This document shows positions 1 to 8,815 of a stretch of 64,000 bases of DNA, one piece after another (the stretch's first letter is position 1; every line of letters begins with the position of its first letter). This stretch comes from Eubacteriales bacterium (GTDB taxonomy: Bacteria; Bacillota; Clostridia; Lachnospirales; Lachnospiraceae), in NCBI GenBank assembly GCA_030533405.1, contig JAUNJF010000005.1, positions 33,437-97,436 on the forward strand, given 5' to 3'. A program made the position numbers and the translations under genes. Below the pieces are notes generated by a model. It saw only the letters and a list, made by a program, of their open reading frames with translations. It searched no databases and was not told the DNA's origin.

Positions 1-1292
1 GAAACAATGCGACCACGATAGGAGTCGATACGAACGTTGACCTTAAGTGCTTTATGTTCTCCAAGAACAACGGTTACCCCCATCGGTGTGTTCGTTCCGA
101 ATTGTAGATAACGGAAGCCAACAGTTGTACCAGAAGATAAATCCACAACAGGAGTGGAAATATCATCACGCTGTTCATAGCCAGGCTTTACATAGGCGCG
201 TGTTTTACTGCCGTAGATATGACAAGCATAGCCTGCGGAAATCCAGTGATAAGCATCAAGACCATTGATATGTGGTCCCTGTGAGGTCATTTCAACAGGA
301 CCTGCAGATACTGGTTCTCCATTTAAATATTTGATATCACCAATATATAGTTTTTCGTCTGCGCCCATTGCAACGTCAATTGGTTCCAACATTGCCTGAC
401 GAGAGAATTCGTTTACGCCTGTTTGACGATGGTAGAATACATACCATTTTCCATTCACTTCCATAATAGAACCGTGGTTGTTTCCCCACTGATAGGTCAT
501 GGTTCCACATCCTTCTGCATCGCGTAGGATTTCACCACCGTTGAAACTAAAGTCACCGCCATCATGAAATGGACCAAATGGAGAATCGCTAAAGCGGTAA
601 GAAAGGAAACCATTATTTGGTGTGTAAACACCAAGTTCCGGGATTGGCTTTTCATAACGTTTAGAATAAATATATACATATTTGCCCATTACTTTACGTG
701 GGCTGGATGCTTCAAAGAAAGCATCAATTAACGAAATATGACCGTCATCGGTTGGATCCCACGGACAGGTAGAATGACCAAGTGGATTGGATACGAGGGT
801 ATCTTCCTTAATGGTTGCCATGTCATCTTCAAGCTCCGCGATGTAACAAGGTGCAGCACAACCTCCCCAGTAAGCATAAGCTTTGCCGTCGTCGTCTACT
901 AAAACGCCTGGATCAAATCCCAATTTGGTTTCTACAGGATTTTCAAATGGTCCCCATGGTGTCTTGGAACTTGCGACAACAACTAAACTTCCTTTACATT
1001 CTGCGGCATACATGTAATAAGTATCGCCTTTTTTTACAACATCTGGCGCATAGAGAATAGAATCATAATGTGTCTCGTATGCAACACCATGGCAGGTCCA
1101 GTTCGTTAAGTCATCGACAGGAGCAGACCATACTACATAATTGCGACCACAATACTGTGTGATCTCGATATCGTGAGAACCATACACATAAACACGTTTT
1201 TCTCCATCGTGCTCAAAAACACGTGGCTCGCCATCTGGAACATGCTCCCATAATGGCATATATGGGTTGGCACCTTTTATATAATCTTTCAT
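1..1292 (-). CDS. Glycoside hydrolase family 43 protein (3' end beyond window)
   Basis: At least 430 residues; the C-terminus lies past the left edge. The protein is a GH43-type five-bladed beta-propeller, a family of beta-xylosidases and alpha-L-arabinofuranosidases. It starts MKDYIKGANPYMPLWEHVPD, then shows YVYGSHD (general-base Asp region), FDPGVLVDDDG (middle Asp) and DAFFEASSPRK (general-acid Glu). After about residue 330 a beta-sandwich-like accessory part begins. There is no signal peptide, so it is probably cytoplasmic and acts on imported oligosaccharides. The ATG at 1290-1292 follows a strong AGGAGG on the minus strand. It is clearly paralogous to the GH43 at 49323-50726 (same N-terminal MPLWEHVPDGEP / LPSWEYIPDGEP pattern and WSAPVDDL). 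The exact substrate cannot be read from sequence. Confidence 0.88.
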   Translation of the reverse strand, partial: MKDYIKGANPYMPLWEHVPDGEPRVFEHDGEKRVYVYGSHDIEITQYCGRNYVVWSAPVDDLTNWTCHGVAYETHYDSILYAPDVVKKGDTYYMYAAECKGSLVVVASSKTPWGPFENPVETKLGFDPGVLVDDDGKAYAYWGGCAAPCYIAELEDDMATIKEDTLVSNPLGHSTCPWDPTDDGHISLIDAFFEASSPRKVMGKYVYIYSKRYEKPIPELGVYTPNNGFLSYRFSDSPFGPFHDGGDFSFNGGEILRDAEGCGTMTYQWGNNHGSIMEVNGKWYVFYHRQTGVNEFSRQAMLEPIDVAMGADEKLYIGDIKYLNGEPVSAGPVEMTSQGPHINGLDAYHWISAGYACHIYGSKTRAYVKPGYEQRDDISTPVVDLSSGTTVGFRYLQFGTNTPMGVTVVLGEHKALKVNVRIDSYRGRIV

Positions 1293-1468
1293 CAATGTCC
1301 TCCTTGTTTCATTCGAATTTGTTTTTTAACCACTAATTGAAGTAGAGATTTTTCTGAATAAGATAAATTAAATATAGCATTGGAACAAAAATATCGCAAT
1401 ACTTTCCGCTGTTTCCTACGAATGAAAATATGGCATGGGTATGTATGAATTGATTAGAAAAACTTATG

Positions 1469-1497
1469 TTGTTGCTTGGTGTCGGCTATGGTATTAT
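1469..1497 (+). promoter_or_regulatory. Probable sigma-A promoter for the MBL/MATE pair
   Basis: TTGTTG at 1469-1474 and TATTAT at 1492-1497 are separated by exactly 17 bases, about 80 bases before the MBL hydrolase. The rest of the 285-base gap (1293-1577) between the divergent GH43 and MBL genes shows no other clear element. Confidence 0.5.
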
Positions 1498-1577
1498 AGG
1501 GTAAAAAGACAATAAGATAAGGGTGGATTGAGAAAAGCATTCGCTTGTAAAATGGAAAAGCTGATTTGTAAGATTGG

Positions 1578-2390
1578 ATGTATGGAAATATGGTAACAGA
1601 ATTGAAATATTCAAATACAAATACATATTTAATCAAAGGTGAGGATGGTTACCTTTTGTTTGATACAGGATGGGCAGGTACTTTTCCAATGTTTTGTAAA
1701 GCATTGGGTGAGTTGCATGTTGCAGCACAGGATATAAAATATATTATAATATCGCATTTTCATCCGGATCATATGGGGATTGCGCAAAATATTGCCAACC
1801 TTGGTGCGACCATTGTTGTGTTGGATGTCCAGCAGGATTATATACATGCAGCAGATGTTATTTTTGAAAAGGATCATAAGGTGGAATTTCTTTCCATACA
1901 GGAAGCAGCTGTTTTGATGGTGCCGATTGCAGAAAGTCGCGATTTTTTGGGAAAGATAGGTGTGCAGGGGGAAGTCATGCATACGCCAGGTCATAGTGAG
2001 GATAGCATTTCTCTTGTTCTGGATCAGGGAATGGTGTTTGTTGGCGATTTAAATCCTTTATATGAGTTGGAGTTGCACAAGGGTACCGTTATTGATGAGA
2101 GCTGGCAACATATATTAGCACATAATCCGGCAAAGGTTTATTATGGGCACGCAAAAACAGCAGATTTGCATGAGCTAGTGTTGGAAGCGAATTCGGTAGA
2201 GCAAAAAGAACTGTATACTTTGGTAAAACAAATAATGAAGTATATTGATAAAGGGAAACCATTAGCCTGGATACAGGGAAAGACAGGTGCAAATGCGGAA
2301 TTTGTTGAAGATGTTGCGAGAATGTATTTAACCCATCAAAATGTAGGAGTACAGGGTATTCTTGATCGTATAGAAATCAAAGGAAAGTGA
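1578..2390 (+). CDS. MBL-fold metallo-hydrolase
   Basis: 270 residues. The metallo-beta-lactamase fold is recognised by the HFHPDH metal motif, the later HTPGHSEDS motif and FVGDL, which together ligate two metal ions. The family hydrolyses many substrates (glyoxalase II, lactonases, RNases), and nothing here picks one. No signal peptide is seen. The start is uncertain: ATG at 1578 and ATG at 1590 (MVTELKYSNT) are both preceded by weak Shine-Dalgarno sequences. The gene ends 7 bases before the MATE transporter, so the two are probably co-transcribed, which hints at detoxification or export of a modified compound (inference). Confidence 0.85.
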   Translation: MYGNMVTELKYSNTNTYLIKGEDGYLLFDTGWAGTFPMFCKALGELHVAAQDIKYIIISHFHPDHMGIAQNIANLGATIVVLDVQQDYIHAADVIFEKDHKVEFLSIQEAAVLMVPIAESRDFLGKIGVQGEVMHTPGHSEDSISLVLDQGMVFVGDLNPLYELELHKGTVIDESWQHILAHNPAKVYYGHAKTADLHELVLEANSVEQKELYTLVKQIMKYIDKGKPLAWIQGKTGANAEFVEDVARMYLTHQNVGVQGILDRIEIKGK

Positions 2391-2397
2391 GAGTATC

Positions 2398-3762
2398 ATG
2401 AATCAGGCACAGGAAAAACAATTTGAAAAGATGACGAAGCAACCAGTACCAAAGTTGCTTTTGAGATTATCGATTCCGACAATCTTAAGTATGATGGTTA
2501 CAAATATATATAATATTGCGGACACTGCATTTGTGGGAATGTTAGGAACAAGTCAAAGCGGTGCAACTGGTATCGTATTTGGATTTATGGCAATTCTGCA
2601 GGCTGTTGCATTTATGTGTGGACAGGGTGCAGGAAGTATTATGTCTCGAAAACTAGGTGAAAAGAATATCAAAGAGGCAACGGAATATACTTCTACAGGA
2701 TTTTTCTTATCATTTGGTATAGGTGTTTTGATGGGAATTGGTACCTTGGTGTTTATGAATCCGTTGTTAAGAATTTTGGGAAGCACGGAAACGATTGCAC
2801 CATATGCAAAAATATACGTGTCATATATTGCAATTGCGGCTCCGTTTTTTACGTCGAGTCTAACCATGAACAATTTGCTTCGATATGAGGGGAAGGCAAA
2901 GCTCGGTACAGTTGGTATGATGACTGGTGCAATTTTAAATATTGGAATCGATGCAATATTGATGCTTGGGTTGAAAATGGGAATTGCGGGTGCAGGAATT
3001 GCCACAGCAACGGCACAGTTTATCAGTTTTTGTATATTACTATATATGTTCCTTTCTGGGAAAACACAGACAAAGATTGGAATTCAGTATTTTTCAAGAG
3101 ATGTTATGGTTATATGGAATGTTATAGCGATTGGATTCCCGAGCTTGTTAAGACAGGGATTGAATAGTGTTGCAACGATGTTGCTGAACCGCTGTGCTGG
3201 ATTGTATGGAGATGCTGCGGTTTCTGCAATGAGCTGTGTATCAAGAATTGGCTTCTTTTCCATGGCAATTGCAATTGGAATTGGACAGGGATTTCAACCA
3301 ATTAGTAGCTTCAATTTAGGAGCGGGAAAGAAAGAGCGTGTGCGTAAAGCATTTTGGACTGCATTCTGGGGCGAGGAATGTGTGTTGTTTGTATTAGCAA
3401 TTCCGATGATTATTTTTGCGGCACCATTGATTCAGAGCTTACGTGATGATGCACAGGTAATTGAAATCGGTGTGCGTGCATTGAGACTGATATGTATTAG
3501 CCAGTTATTTGTTCCGCTAACGATGATGGTTGAGATGGGATTTCAGAGTATGGGAGAAAAGGCAATGGCAAGTTTTTGTTCCAGTCTACGAAGTGGCGTA
3601 TTATTTATTCCTACCTTGTTGATTTTTGCAAAGATAAGAGGACTTTCGGGCGTACAGGAAGCACAACCGCTTTCTATAGTCTTATCCTTTGTAGTTGGTA
3701 TCTTTTTATGTAGAATATACTTAAGTCGGTTGCAAGTTGATTCGATTGCTGTAGAAAAATAA
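2398..3762 (+). CDS. MATE family efflux transporter (MepA-like)
   Basis: 454 residues with about 12 hydrophobic segments. MATE exporters use a Na+ or H+ gradient to expel drugs and cationic compounds. The N-terminal half has the family pattern (PTILSMMVTNIYNIADTAFV, then GQGAGSIMSRKLGEK) and the second half repeats it (GFPSLLRQGLNSVATMLLNR), typical of the two six-helix bundles. AAGGAAAGTGAG precedes the ATG. It follows the MBL hydrolase by 7 bases and is followed by an intrinsic terminator, so the two genes form a closed unit. A second, distinct MATE protein lies at 52276-53643. Confidence 0.92.
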   Translation: MNQAQEKQFEKMTKQPVPKLLLRLSIPTILSMMVTNIYNIADTAFVGMLGTSQSGATGIVFGFMAILQAVAFMCGQGAGSIMSRKLGEKNIKEATEYTSTGFFLSFGIGVLMGIGTLVFMNPLLRILGSTETIAPYAKIYVSYIAIAAPFFTSSLTMNNLLRYEGKAKLGTVGMMTGAILNIGIDAILMLGLKMGIAGAGIATATAQFISFCILLYMFLSGKTQTKIGIQYFSRDVMVIWNVIAIGFPSLLRQGLNSVATMLLNRCAGLYGDAAVSAMSCVSRIGFFSMAIAIGIGQGFQPISSFNLGAGKKERVRKAFWTAFWGEECVLFVLAIPMIIFAAPLIQSLRDDAQVIEIGVRALRLICISQLFVPLTMMVEMGFQSMGEKAMASFCSSLRSGVLFIPTLLIFAKIRGLSGVQEAQPLSIVLSFVVGIFLCRIYLSRLQVDSIAVEK

Positions 3763-3769
3763 TAAATGG

Positions 3770-3803
3770 GGGCTCTGTTTCAAACAGAGCCTTAAATTTT
3801 TTT
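3770..3803 (+). terminator. Rho-independent terminator after MATE gene
   Basis: GGCTCTGTTT and AAACAGAGCC form a tight stem at 3771-3791, followed by a T-rich run at 3797-3803. Confidence 0.85.
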
Positions 3804-3902
3804 CGAACTTTTTTTCAGGTTGTTACCATATATAGGTGAAGGACGAAATGAGGCCGAATAAATCCTTAATAATAACACATGTGCGATGATAGGAAGTAAA
3901 GT

Positions 3903-4427
3903 ATGACGATTCAGGAAATAGAGCAAAGCATTAATCTATATGGGAAAAATATATATTCGTTTTGTTTGCAGTTGACAACCAATCAAGAAACTGCTGATGA
4001 ATTATATCAAGAGACTTGGTTAATGGCGTGTAAAAATGCTGAAAAGATGAATGCCAACGAAAATGTAAAAAGTTATTTAATGTCAGTTGCAATTCACTTA
4101 TGGAAAAATCAAAAACGTAAATTCGCTTGGAGAAAGCGAATCGCACCGACGGAGGAGTTTTTTGAGGAAACAGGTGAAGTCATTGAATCACAGGTACGAG
4201 ATGGATTAGAAGTGTATTTAGAACAGGAAACGCAATCTGTCGTTCGTAAAGCGGTAGGAAAACTGAGTGAAAAATATAGAATTCCCATATTACTGTGCTA
4301 CATGGAGGAGATGTCTCTTGCGGATATTTCGAAAACAATGGGTATTCCGTTGGGTACAGTAAAAAGTAGATTGAATTATGCAAGAAAACGTTTGGAACAA
4401 GAATTGGAGGAGTATAGATATGAATAA
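3903..4427 (+). CDS. ECF-type RNA polymerase sigma factor
   Basis: 174 residues, the normal length for an extracytoplasmic-function sigma-70 factor. Region 2 is at about residues 10-75 (ELYQETWLMAC, the -10 recognition helix). Region 4 is at about 110-170 (ISKTMGIPLGTVKSRLNYARKRL, a helix-turn-helix for the -35 element). The ATG has AGGAAG upstream. Its end overlaps the next gene by 8 bases, whose product carries a transmembrane segment and is the likely cognate anti-sigma factor. It therefore probably drives a cell-envelope or signal-induced regulon (inference). I found no convincing AAC/CGTC-type autoregulatory promoter upstream. Confidence 0.93.
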   Translation: MTIQEIEQSINLYGKNIYSFCLQLTTNQETADELYQETWLMACKNAEKMNANENVKSYLMSVAIHLWKNQKRKFAWRKRIAPTEEFFEETGEVIESQVRDGLEVYLEQETQSVVRKAVGKLSEKYRIPILLCYMEEMSLADISKTMGIPLGTVKSRLNYARKRLEQELEEYRYE

Positions 4428-5664
4428 AAAAATAGATGAAATGTTATATCGTTCTCTAAAACCAGACCAGGAGCCGAGTGAAGCGTTGAATCGTCGGATT
4501 CTACAGGAATGGTCGAAGGAGGAACAAAAAATGTCACATTTTAATTATAAGAAAAAGGTAGCAGCAATTGCAGTAGTAAGTGCAATGGCACTAGGAGGTG
4601 TTACAACATATGCAGCATATCATTTTATGAAACCTGCACAGGTAGCGCAGGTTGTTACAGAAAATGATGCGCTTGTAAAAGCGTTTGAAAGTGAAGATGC
4701 CATTTTAATAGATGAAACGCAAAGTAGTAACGGGTATAACATTACAATGCTTGGTCTTGTATCTGGAGATCATTTGAAATTGTATGTTCCAGAGAAAACA
4801 AAAGATGAGGTAAATGAGTCACATACCTATGTAGCAGTTGCAATTTCGAAAAGAGATGGAAGTGCAATGGAAAACAAAAACTTTTGCGTTTCACCGTTGA
4901 TTCATGGGGAATCTATTATGGATGTCAATGCAGCGACAATGATGGAAACTATGATGTGGTTTGAACAAAATGGTATCGTTTATGAGTTGATTGAATGCGA
5001 TAATTTGGAGATTTTTGCAGATCGTGGTGTGCAATTAGGGGTTGTAGAAAACTTCGGAGATGAAACATCTGCATTCGAGATGAATGAGAAAAATGGTGTG
5101 TATGAAAAATCGGGGCGATATAAAGGAACAAGTGCATTGTTTACATTACCATTTGATGTTGCGAAGGCGGATCCAGAGAAAGCAAAAAAATATTTGGTTG
5201 GCTTAAGTCAAAAGGATGACGAAGAGATGGTGGAAACACAGGTACAAGGTGAGGAACAACCATTTGTGAGTGTTGATGTTGGTGAACATGATGAAAAAGA
5301 AGTAGATGCTTTATATGAGAAAGCCAAAGCATTCGTGGATACTGTGACGGCAGAGAATATTGATGAATATTTTGATGCTGACCCACAAAGGGTTGTGACT
5401 GCAACTCCTGATGCAGAAGGATGGGTTGATTTTGGAACTGTAATAGTAGATGGTGATACGTGGGATTGCGGAAGAGCGAAAGAAGAAGTTTGGTTACCAG
5501 AAGGGGTGGATTTTAATATATATTCTATTGCGTTGGGAATCGGTGAGAATGCGTTAGATTTATCTGGATTACAGATCTGTGTCATTGAAAAAAATAAGGA
5601 TGGAAGCCTGACACAAACAACATATAGGGCAAAACCAGATTTGTCAGCAAAAGTTAAACTTTGA
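4420..5664 (+). CDS. Membrane-anchored anti-sigma/DUF4179-like protein
   Basis: 414 residues from the ATG at 4420, chosen because GGAGGAG at 4406-4412 fits it; it overlaps the sigma gene by 8 bases. The layout is a cytoplasmic N-terminal segment of about 45 residues (MNKKIDEMLYRSLKPDQEPS), one transmembrane helix (VAAIAVVSAMALGGV) and a large acidic extracytoplasmic domain. This matches the DUF4179-type proteins that partner ECF sigma factors in Firmicutes: the cytoplasmic tail binds the sigma factor and the outer domain senses the signal. The signal is unknown. Assignment as anti-sigma rests on gene order and topology; I see no zinc-finger HxxxCxxC motif here, unlike the protein at 7874. Confidence 0.75.
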   Translation: MNKKIDEMLYRSLKPDQEPSEALNRRILQEWSKEEQKMSHFNYKKKVAAIAVVSAMALGGVTTYAAYHFMKPAQVAQVVTENDALVKAFESEDAILIDETQSSNGYNITMLGLVSGDHLKLYVPEKTKDEVNESHTYVAVAISKRDGSAMENKNFCVSPLIHGESIMDVNAATMMETMMWFEQNGIVYELIECDNLEIFADRGVQLGVVENFGDETSAFEMNEKNGVYEKSGRYKGTSALFTLPFDVAKADPEKAKKYLVGLSQKDDEEMVETQVQGEEQPFVSVDVGEHDEKEVDALYEKAKAFVDTVTAENIDEYFDADPQRVVTATPDAEGWVDFGTVIVDGDTWDCGRAKEEVWLPEGVDFNIYSIALGIGENALDLSGLQICVIEKNKDGSLTQTTYRAKPDLSAKVKL

Positions 5665-5697
5665 AAAACGATTTTGTGAATGCCAGCATGCATGATA

Positions 5698-5740
5698 TAA
5701 AAACAACTGCCACCTCCGATTGAGGTGGCAGTTGTTTTTT
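5698..5740. terminator. Bidirectional terminator between convergent genes
   Basis: A perfect 16-base-pair stem (5701-5716 with 5722-5737, loop CGATT) is flanked by an A-run on the left and a T-run on the right, so it can stop transcription from both the anti-sigma gene and the convergent LRR gene. Confidence 0.92.
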
Positions 5741-7121
5741 AATATTGTTCAACCCATTTTTGAATTTGAATCGTGATTTCCTGATTTCCCTTATGAAGGG
5801 TAACGTATCCAGAATTTTTTGAGGTAAGCTGAAAGGTTCGCGTTGCAATATTTGTTTTAATGCCATAGCCTTTGCCATAAAGGATGTAACCAGGTTTTAA
5901 GATATTATTTAAATGTAGTGTTATATTTTTTTTGTATTTTTCGTAATCCCAACGTATTGTAAGATATTTCGCCTGCGTTAAATCAATATTTTTCAGCTTA
6001 GAATTTGTAACCCCGAGTACAGCAAGCTTTTTCTTGGAAGTGTCGCTAAGTAATACGGTATGAACTGCTGTGTATGATAGATTGAGGCGTTCAAATTTTT
6101 TTAATTTCTTTAAATTCATAGTACCCTTAAATTTGGTATGGCCAATATCTAAACATTCTAAATTCGGAATTTGTGAAAAATTCAAGGAAGAAACTTTTGT
6201 TTTGTTTAAATCAATACGAGTCAGTTTTTTGTTATTCTTTAAGATTAATTTTTTGAGACCACTTCCGCCAGCACGAAGATATTCCAGTTTTTTAAAATTC
6301 GATAAATCCAAGCTTTTGATAGGGTCTTTGTAGATTGCAAGTTCTTCAATTTTGTTTGGAAGCTTTAAAGAGGTTAGCTTTTGGTTTTCGTATAAACGAG
6401 CCGTTGCCACATTTTTCATACCGGTAATATTTACAGATGTTAAATTTTTATTTTGGTATAATGCTAAAAAATGAACCTTTTTAAGTGGGCAAGTTACTTG
6501 AAGAGATTCCAAAGCCAGATTATGTAAGTAAATATTTTCAAGGTTTGGACAAGCTTCCCAATCTGTGATTGTCTTTACGGAACAATTGACAAGTTCAAAG
6601 GTTTTGAGATTGGTTAATCCTTTTAAGGAAAAGCTTTTTTGCTTGAGTCCGTGAATATAAAGGGTTTCCAAATTGGTTGCATTAGACAACCCAGAAATGG
6701 AGGTTACGGTTTTATATTTCAGTTTTCCGTTATAGGTTTTGATGTAAAAGGTATTTACATTCGGTATGTTCAGATGAAGATTGGGTGCTTCTTCGCCGAG
6801 AACCATATTTAAGTATTGGACGGATGGATTATCCAATGTGAAATCGGATGCATTGATTTTGACTAGATCCAAACGTTCCAAAGAAGTAAGAAGCTCGAAT
6901 CCTTTTCCGTTTTTTATTTCAGCAACATTTAAACTGGTAATATATTCTGTGTCAATCATATCATCCTGATCCTTATAGGAAGATAAGGAATTGCGTAGAT
7001 TGGGGTCAGGAAAATTGGTTTTATCCAATTTTACTGTGTTAGCCTGTGCTGTGATTGCGGTTGGAATAAAAAGAAATGTTGCAAAAAAGCAAAGTATTAA
7101 AAAATATAGCGTTTTTTTCAT
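5739..7121 (-). CDS. Secreted leucine-rich-repeat protein
   Basis: 460 residues from the ATG at 7119-7121, which has AAAGGAG upstream. A start 26 codons earlier is possible but lacks a ribosome binding site and would spoil the signal peptide. Residues 1 to about 27 (MKKTLYFLILCFFATFLF..ITAQA) are a Sec signal peptide. The rest consists of irregular leucine-rich repeats of about 20-23 residues, for example LERLDLVKI, LETLYIHGL and LKTFELVNC. No LPXTG, transmembrane anchor or catalytic domain is visible. Such proteins in gut Firmicutes are usually surface or secreted binding proteins. It lies between two ECF sigma modules, oriented opposite to both. Confidence 0.85.
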   Translation of the reverse strand: MKKTLYFLILCFFATFLFIPTAITAQANTVKLDKTNFPDPNLRNSLSSYKDQDDMIDTEYITSLNVAEIKNGKGFELLTSLERLDLVKINASDFTLDNPSVQYLNMVLGEEAPNLHLNIPNVNTFYIKTYNGKLKYKTVTSISGLSNATNLETLYIHGLKQKSFSLKGLTNLKTFELVNCSVKTITDWEACPNLENIYLHNLALESLQVTCPLKKVHFLALYQNKNLTSVNITGMKNVATARLYENQKLTSLKLPNKIEELAIYKDPIKSLDLSNFKKLEYLRAGGSGLKKLILKNNKKLTRIDLNKTKVSSLNFSQIPNLECLDIGHTKFKGTMNLKKLKKFERLNLSYTAVHTVLLSDTSKKKLAVLGVTNSKLKNIDLTQAKYLTIRWDYEKYKKNITLHLNNILKPGYILYGKGYGIKTNIATRTFQLTSKNSGYVTLHKGNQEITIQIQKWVEQY

Positions 7122-7222
7122 AGGGATCTCCTTTCGAGTATGGTTTCTTTTGGAACTATATAGCTTTATTATAGCGCATAAATGAATTTTGCGATACATT
7201 CCTTTTTAGGCTATAATAAAAT

Positions 7223-7271
7223 AGGTGATTACAAAACTCAATTTAGGTGGTTGAAAGTTGTACAATCACCT
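7223..7271 (+). repeat. Palindromic intergenic repeat, copy 1 (short)
   Basis: Arms AGGTGATT and AATCACCT enclose the shared core AAACTCAATTTAGGTGGTT..AAAGTTGT, which also occurs at 40810-40886 and 62456-62540. This copy is about 50 bases long, so part of the right half of the longer copies is missing. It lies in the 238-base gap between the LRR gene and the second sigma factor; nothing else clear is seen in that gap. Confidence 0.7.
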
Positions 7272-7359
7272 AATAAAATTTAATTAAAAATAATTTATAT
7301 TTTTGTAACGTTCTCTGCAAATCGGTTGTTAAACATATAAGAAAGTGAGGTGAAAAAGA

Positions 7360-7881
7360 TTGGATGCAACGAAGCAAGGTGGAACGGATGGGAAAATGGA
7401 TATGGAATATATTTACCATCAGTATTCACTTCCACTAAAAAAATACATATACAGTATGTGTCATGATTCTGATTTATCGGATGATATTGTCTCGGAAACA
7501 TTTTATAGAGCGATTAAAAATATTGATTCATTTTACGGCGGTAATATGTTTACATGGCTTTGTACAATTGCAAAGCATACATATTTCAATTATACAAAGA
7601 AAAAGGAAACACAAAATGTTTCTTTGGAAGAGTCACAACAGGTTGAACCAGTCAGCACAGAACAGATTGAGGATGCTGTGATTCAAAAAGAGAGAAGTAT
7701 GGATTTGTATAAAGCAATGCAATATTTGGAAAGTCAGGAACGAGATGTTGTTTATTTACGAACCTTTGCAGAATTGTCATTTAAAGAAATTGGAGAGGTT
7801 GTCGGTAAAAGTGAAAATTGGGCAAGAGTCACATACTTTCGATGTAAAGAAAAACTGAAAAGGAGAATGTCAAATGCGTGA
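7360..7881 (+). CDS. ECF-type RNA polymerase sigma factor (second)
   Basis: 173 residues if translation begins at the TTG at 7360, which lies 8 bases after AGTGAGGTG; the first in-frame ATG (7396) has a poorer site. Region 2 contains DDIVSETFYRAIKNI and region 4 contains LSFKEIGEVVGKSENWARVTYFRCKEKL. It is a group IV sigma-70 factor. The stop overlaps the start of the zinc-finger anti-sigma gene (ATGCGTGA), the classic coupled arrangement. It is not a close copy of the sigma factor at 3903. Confidence 0.92.
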   Translation: MDATKQGGTDGKMDMEYIYHQYSLPLKKYIYSMCHDSDLSDDIVSETFYRAIKNIDSFYGGNMFTWLCTIAKHTYFNYTKKKETQNVSLEESQQVEPVSTEQIEDAVIQKERSMDLYKAMQYLESQERDVVYLRTFAELSFKEIGEVVGKSENWARVTYFRCKEKLKRRMSNA

Positions 7882-8626
7882 AAATTGTAATATTATAAGA
7901 GATTTATTTCCGTCTTATGTAGATGGGTTATGTTCGTCAGACAGTAAAAAGTGTATTGAGGAGCACGTGAAAGCATGTCCGGAGTGTAGAGAGATTCTGG
8001 ATGCGATGCAGGAAACATGGGCGACGGAGGAGATTGGTGAAAAGCATGGAACGGATGCAGCCGGTCTTACAGTGGATGAGCAAAAAATTATAGAAGAAGT
8101 GAATATGAAATTTAAGAGAGATTTACGCAAAAAAAGAATACAGTATGGTTGTGTCGTGTTGCTGATTGTGTTGTTATTTGGGGCTATGGTGTTGCCGATT
8201 AAGAATATACCAAAGGATAAGATTTTCTTTTACTATATGACATTCAAGATTGGTGATCATTTAGATGGAACACCAATGGCGTGGAGCGAGATTTCGCATG
8301 ATGAAAATGACGTATGTTATATGAATGATGATGTGGATATAGATCAGGCAACATTTTATAAATTTGAGAATCCCGTATATGCGAAATATAATATTTATAT
8401 GGAAGAAAATTGGCTTAAGAGTCATGAATATCTTGCGTTTGCTGAAGTGGATTCTGTATATCCGATTAAAAAGTATACGTATCATATAGAAGAGGTGGAT
8501 GGCTCAAATGAGGTTGTTTTTGATAAAGTAAAAACATCCTGGTATGAGAAAAATAATAATATTAGTCATGTGGAATCTTTTTTGATTCCTGAAAAAATTG
8601 GGTATTGTTCAGATGAAATAGAATAA
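7874..8626 (+). CDS. Zinc-finger (zf-HC2) anti-sigma factor
   Basis: 250 residues. The N-terminal 40 residues form a zf-HC2 anti-sigma domain: CNIIRDLFPSYVDG, then EEHVKACPECREIL with the HxxxCxxC metal motif. One transmembrane helix follows (VVLLIVLLFGAMVL, about residues 93-110). The C-terminal 135 residues are extracytoplasmic with no recognised domain. It overlaps the sigma gene by 8 bases and should hold that sigma factor inactive until a signal is perceived. The stimulus is unknown. Confidence 0.88.
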   Translation: MRENCNIIRDLFPSYVDGLCSSDSKKCIEEHVKACPECREILDAMQETWATEEIGEKHGTDAAGLTVDEQKIIEEVNMKFKRDLRKKRIQYGCVVLLIVLLFGAMVLPIKNIPKDKIFFYYMTFKIGDHLDGTPMAWSEISHDENDVCYMNDDVDIDQATFYKFENPVYAKYNIYMEENWLKSHEYLAFAEVDSVYPIKKYTYHIEEVDGSNEVVFDKVKTSWYEKNNNISHVESFLIPEKIGYCSDEIE

Positions 8627-8672
8627 ACTTTAAAATTGTATCAGTCCATATGCAAAAAAACGTAGAAATTAG

Positions 8673-8701
8673 TTTATATTAACAAAAAGATGTGGTAAAA
8701 T
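8673..8701 (+). promoter_or_regulatory. Possible promoter for HD-GYP gene
   Basis: TTTATA (8673-8678) and TAAAAT (8696-8701) are spaced by 17 bases. The -35 is weak. A small hairpin (GGTATAA/TTATACC) follows at about 8736-8755. I looked for a c-di-GMP riboswitch in this 189-base gap and saw none. Confidence 0.35.
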
Positions 8702-8815
8702 ATAAGCAATATTTGGGGAAATTACGTTTGAAACGGTATAAGTAGTTTTATACCAGTTAAATCCGTGGAAAAACGATGCTTATATCAATTGTGAGTTTAA
8801 AGGTGAGGGTTGCAT

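Noticed and set aside
2553-3005. 150-codon open frame on the minus strand inside the MATE gene
   Set aside because: It is a mirror of a hydrophobic coding sequence, has no ribosome site and overlaps a clear gene completely.
3804-3902. ECF-type autoregulatory promoter before the first sigma factor
   Set aside because: GAACTT is present but no CGTC-like -10 at proper distance.
8627-8815. Possible c-di-GMP riboswitch before the HD-GYP gene
   Set aside because: None of the conserved GEMM sequences is present.
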